This document shows, in pieces, positions 8,641 through 10,634 of a stretch of DNA of 10,634 nucleotides (the stretch's first letter is position 1; every line of letters starts with the position of its first letter). The notes under the pieces were generated by a model. The model was given only the letters and a program-made list of their open reading frames with translations, was not told the DNA's origin and made no database searches. The stretch comes from Candidatus Rifleibacteriota bacterium (GTDB taxonomy: Bacteria; Riflebacteria; Ozemobacteria; Ozemobacterales; Ozemobacteraceae), in NCBI GenBank assembly GCA_022704885.1, contig JAKJFO010000140.1, forward strand, positions 1 to 10,634, read 5' to 3'. The translations under genes were made by a program, and so were the position numbers.

Positions 8641-8688
8641 TGTCACTGCGAGGAGACCCTGGTCGACGAAGCAGTCTCAAGGTTTTTT
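8641..8688. repeat. REP-like palindrome with trailing T-run
   Basis: ACTGC (8645-8649) pairs with GCAGT (8671-8675), and inner GACC (8655-8658) pairs with GGTC (8661-8664). The sequence TGTCACTGCGAGGAG...CGACGAAGCAGTCTCA resembles a dispersed intergenic repeat family often written TGTCATTGCGAGGAG...CGAAGCAATCTC. A run of six T (8683-8688) follows, so it might also help end fmdB transcription, although the stem is weak. The rest of the 198-base gap between genes holds only small hairpins (8714-8732 and 8756-8770). Confidence 0.55.
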
Positions 8689-8710
8689 GGACATAGCCCC
8701 CTTTTCACTT

Positions 8711-8738
8711 TTTTCACCGGCGTCAGTGGTGATATCTT
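8711..8738 (+). promoter_or_regulatory. Weak candidate promoter for the SDR gene
   Basis: TTTTCA (8711-8716) and TATCTT (8733-8738) are 16 bases apart, with TGA before the -10 giving an extended -10 form. Each hexamer matches four of six positions. It is the best match I found in the spacer but could be chance. Confidence 0.25.
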
Positions 8739-8786
8739 TGCGCTAAAAAGCTTCGAAAACGCCGCGTTTTGTCGATAAACATAGGA

Positions 8787-9725
8787 ATGGCGGCGAAACC
8801 GACAATTTTAATGACCGGAACCTCTGGCTTTGCGGGCGGCAACATTGCTGCCTGGTTTTTGCATCGCGATTATAGAATCATTGCTCCTGGCAGGACGCGT
8901 CCAACTGATAACCGGCTTGAATTTCACCAGATTTCGCGTATAGATCGTTATACCTTCTGGGAAGACATGCTCAAAGATACTGATGTTGTCATTCACCTTG
9001 CCGGTCGAGCTCATCAGATGCGTGAAAAACCCGACTCCTATCATCTTTACTTTGAAACAAATTTTGATGGAACGGTTAATCTGGCTCGCCAGGCCGCAAA
9101 GCAGGGTGTAAAGCGCTTTATCTTTGTCAGCAGCATCAAAGCGATGATCAGTGACGCCTGCGAAACGGCGCTAACCGAGAACGCGCCCTGCAATCCTCTC
9201 GAACCCTATGGACAGTCAAAGCTCAAGGCCGAAATCGAGCTCAAAAAGATCAGCGAAGAAACCGGTATGGAACTGGTGATTCTGCGCCCGCCGCTTATTT
9301 ACGGCCCTGGAGTAAAAGGCAACTTCGAGAGTCTTGTCAGGCTGGTCAAAAATTTCAGCATTCTGCCGCTTGGTGGCCTGACCAATCGCCGCAGCCTGCT
9401 TGCCGTAGATAATCTTGCTTCGGCGGTCGAGACCGCCATGCTCAGCGAAAAAACACCCGGCAAAACCTATCTGCTCAGCGATGGCGAAGAAATTTCGACA
9501 ACTGAGCTGGTAACCCGCATAGCTGCTGTCTTCAACCCAGCCTGCCGCATCATATCTCTGCCTCAATGGCTCTGGCGCATCTGCTCAAAGATTCCACTTC
9601 TGTCCTTTAAAATCGCCCGCCTCGAAGGCTCTTTGCCTGTAGACTCAAGCCTCTTCACAACTGACACCAACTGGCAACCAGCAACCAGCATGCATCAACA
9701 GCTTTTGGGGATGGAAGATAGATAG
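8787..9725 (+). CDS. NAD-dependent epimerase/dehydratase, WbpV/GalE-like
   Basis: This is an extended short-chain dehydrogenase acting on nucleotide sugars. It has the Rossmann loop TGTSGFAGG (10-18, GxxGxxG), DVVIHLAGRAH (66-76), the VSSIK segment with the catalytic-site Ser (114-118), active-site YGQSK (Y141, K145), RPPLIYGPGVKGNF (167-180), and NRRSLLAVDNL (200-210). The last two recall WbpV/WreQ-type 4-keto reductases that make UDP-N-acetylquinovosamine, and related UDP-glucose 4-epimerases. The exact substrate cannot be fixed from sequence. The 312-residue start at ATG 8787 puts the first beta strand just after the N-terminus. Its binding site is poor (AGG too close), and TTG 8769 or ATG 8811 are alternatives. 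It precedes rfbF, consistent with a polysaccharide locus. Confidence 0.88.
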   Translation: MAAKPTILMTGTSGFAGGNIAAWFLHRDYRIIAPGRTRPTDNRLEFHQISRIDRYTFWEDMLKDTDVVIHLAGRAHQMREKPDSYHLYFETNFDGTVNLARQAAKQGVKRFIFVSSIKAMISDACETALTENAPCNPLEPYGQSKLKAEIELKKISEETGMELVILRPPLIYGPGVKGNFESLVRLVKNFSILPLGGLTNRRSLLAVDNLASAVETAMLSEKTPGKTYLLSDGEEISTTELVTRIAAVFNPACRIISLPQWLWRICSKIPLLSFKIARLEGSLPVDSSLFTTDTNWQPATSMHQQLLGMEDR

Positions 9726-9779
9726 TAGTCTGTTTCATCCTGATTTTATGGAATTTGCAGCCTCGAAGCCAATCCGGAA

Positions 9780-9808
9780 TTGAAAAAAAGTGTCATTTGC
9801 GGTAAACT
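9780..9808 (+). promoter_or_regulatory. Candidate promoter for rfbF
   Basis: TTGAAA (9780-9785) and TAAACT (9803-9808) are 17 bases apart, each with four or more consensus positions, about 47 bases before the GTG start. The 129-base gap after the SDR gene makes an own promoter plausible. Confidence 0.35.
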
Positions 9809-9837
9809 CGATAACCTGATTTCAGCGTAAAATGACA
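9791..9837. repeat. Inverted repeat upstream of rfbF
   Basis: TGTCATTT (9791-9798) and AAATGACA (9830-9837) are perfect 8-base inverted arms separated by 31 bases. They bracket the candidate -10 and transcription start of rfbF, so they could be paired operator half-sites or the base of a leader hairpin. Confidence 0.4.
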
Positions 9838-9854
9838 TCTTGCGAGGTTTGCTG

Positions 9855-10625
9855 GTGAAAGTAGTAATATTGGCAGGCGGGCTTGGTTCAAGGATTTCCG
9901 AAGAGAGCCAGCTCAAGCCGAAACCCATGATCGAAATCGGTGGCCGACCGATACTTTGGCATATCATGAAGATTTACTCTGCTTATAACATTCATGAGTT
10001 CGTTATCTGTTGCGGCTATAAAGGCTACATGATCAAAGAATACTTTGCCAACTACTTTCTTCACATGTCTGACGTGACTTTCGACATGCAGAAGAACAGC
10101 ATGGAAGTACATCATCGCCATGCTGAGCCATGGCGCGTTACACTCGTGGACACCGGTGAAAACACTTTGACCGGTGGCCGACTCAAGCGAGTTAAAGAGT
10201 ACGTAAAGAACGATGAAATGTTTGCTTTTACTTATGGCGACGGTGTAGCCAATATCAATATAGCCGATCAGATTGAGTTTCATAAGCAGCACGGAAAACA
10301 GGTCACTGTAACTGCAGTTCAACCTCCGGGAAGATACGGTGCTCTGGATATAGAGAGAGATTCAGTGCGTGGTTTTATCGAAAAGCCAAAAGGCGATGGT
10401 GGCTGGATCAATGGTGGCTTTTTTCTGCTTTCGCCAGAAGTTATAAGTCACATTAAGGGTGACGAAACAGCTTGGGAAACTACGCCATTGGAGGCACTTG
10501 CCAGGAAAGGTGAACTGAAAGCTTTTTTTCATGAGGGTTTTTGGCAGCCGATGGATACTTTGCGCGACAAGAACAATCTTGAAGATATGTGGCAAAACGG
10601 TAAAGCTCCGTGGAAAGTCTGGTAA
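9855..10625 (+). CDS. rfbF: Glucose-1-phosphate cytidylyltransferase
   Basis: RfbF makes CDP-glucose from CTP and glucose 1-phosphate, the first step toward CDP-linked 3,6-dideoxyhexoses and related sugars of O-antigens. All hallmarks are present: nucleotide loop [16 protein letters not shown] (3-18), [18 protein letters not shown] (21-38), metal-site YGDG (127-130, D129), [26 protein letters not shown] with the sugar-phosphate Lys, [10 protein letters not shown], and [11 protein letters not shown]. The 256-residue length is that of the family. GTG 9855 is chosen because AGG (9845-9847) lies seven bases upstream and the product then starts like other members (MKxVILAGG); TTG 9840 would add five atypical residues. 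The stop overlaps the next ATG as TAATG. Confidence 0.96.
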   Translation: MKVVILAGGLGSRISEESQLKPKPMIEIGGRPILWHIMKIYSAYNIHEFVICCGYKGYMIKEYFANYFLHMSDVTFDMQKNSMEVHHRHAEPWRVTLVDTGENTLTGGRLKRVKEYVKNDEMFAFTYGDGVANINIADQIEFHKQHGKQVTVTAVQPPGRYGALDIERDSVRGFIEKPKGDGGWINGGFFLLSPEVISHIKGDETAWETTPLEALARKGELKAFFHEGFWQPMDTLRDKNNLEDMWQNGKAPWKVW

Positions 10626-10634
10626 TGAGCTTAT
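10625..10634 (+). CDS. Start of the next gene, likely rfbG (partial)
   Basis: An ATG overlaps the rfbF stop in TAATG and opens a frame (Met-Ser-Leu) that runs off the window. In known loci rfbF is followed by rfbG, CDP-glucose 4,6-dehydratase. Three codons cannot confirm identity, so this rests on the coupling and on the family's usual order. Confidence 0.4.

Noticed and set aside
8756..8770. AAAACG/CGTTTT hairpin as a terminator before the SDR gene
   Set aside because: The stem is six bases and AT-rich, with no T-run following; it is more likely chance or a minor leader structure.

Overview
The window reads as a stretch of chromosome from a Gram-negative-type bacterium of roughly balanced base composition. 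Every supported gene is on the + strand. A perfect CIRCE operator implies the host uses the HrcA heat-shock repressor. The polysaccharide genes at the end imply a surface glycan. The mix (a GlmL/MutL-like ATPase operon, Wzz, CDP-glucose synthesis, dispersed palindromic repeats) would fit an uncultivated deep-branching phylum such as Riflebacteria, but that is only an impression and the sequence does not prove it.

Region 1 (1-6220) is one tightly packed operon. It holds the tail of an upstream gene, a doubly anchored membrane protein, a six-helix membrane protein, a small helical protein, a 601-residue ASKHA-fold ATPase of the GlmL/MutL family, a barrel-sandwich (RnfC-like) plus KOW-like protein, and a Wzz-type chain-length determinant. 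Gaps are 5-18 bases, with one 14-base overlap, and a strong intrinsic terminator closes the run. No glutamate mutase subunit (GlmS or GlmE) is present, so the usual annotation of the ATPase as a glutamate mutase accessory protein is poorly supported here. The first five complete genes look like one uncharacterised, probably membrane-associated system.

Region 2 (6221-8158) is an accessory segment. An AT-richer spacer carries a short GCTCGT tandem repeat. It is followed by an apparently solitary TaqI/Eco57I-type adenine-N6 DNA methyltransferase with a TTG start, whose first codons run through a REP-like palindrome.

Region 3 (8136-8786) holds a promoter embedded in the end of the methyltransferase gene, a perfect CIRCE element, an FmdB-family zinc-ribbon gene, and a spacer with a second REP-like palindrome. 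The CIRCE element places the FmdB protein under predicted HrcA heat-shock control, which is the clearest regulatory surprise in the window.

Region 4 (8787-10634) starts or continues a surface-polysaccharide locus: a WbpV/GalE-like nucleotide-sugar SDR, glucose-1-phosphate cytidylyltransferase (RfbF), and the first codons of a translationally coupled next gene that is probably CDP-glucose 4,6-dehydratase. Together with Wzz upstream, this suggests a glycan-assembly neighbourhood interrupted by the methyltransferase/FmdB segment.
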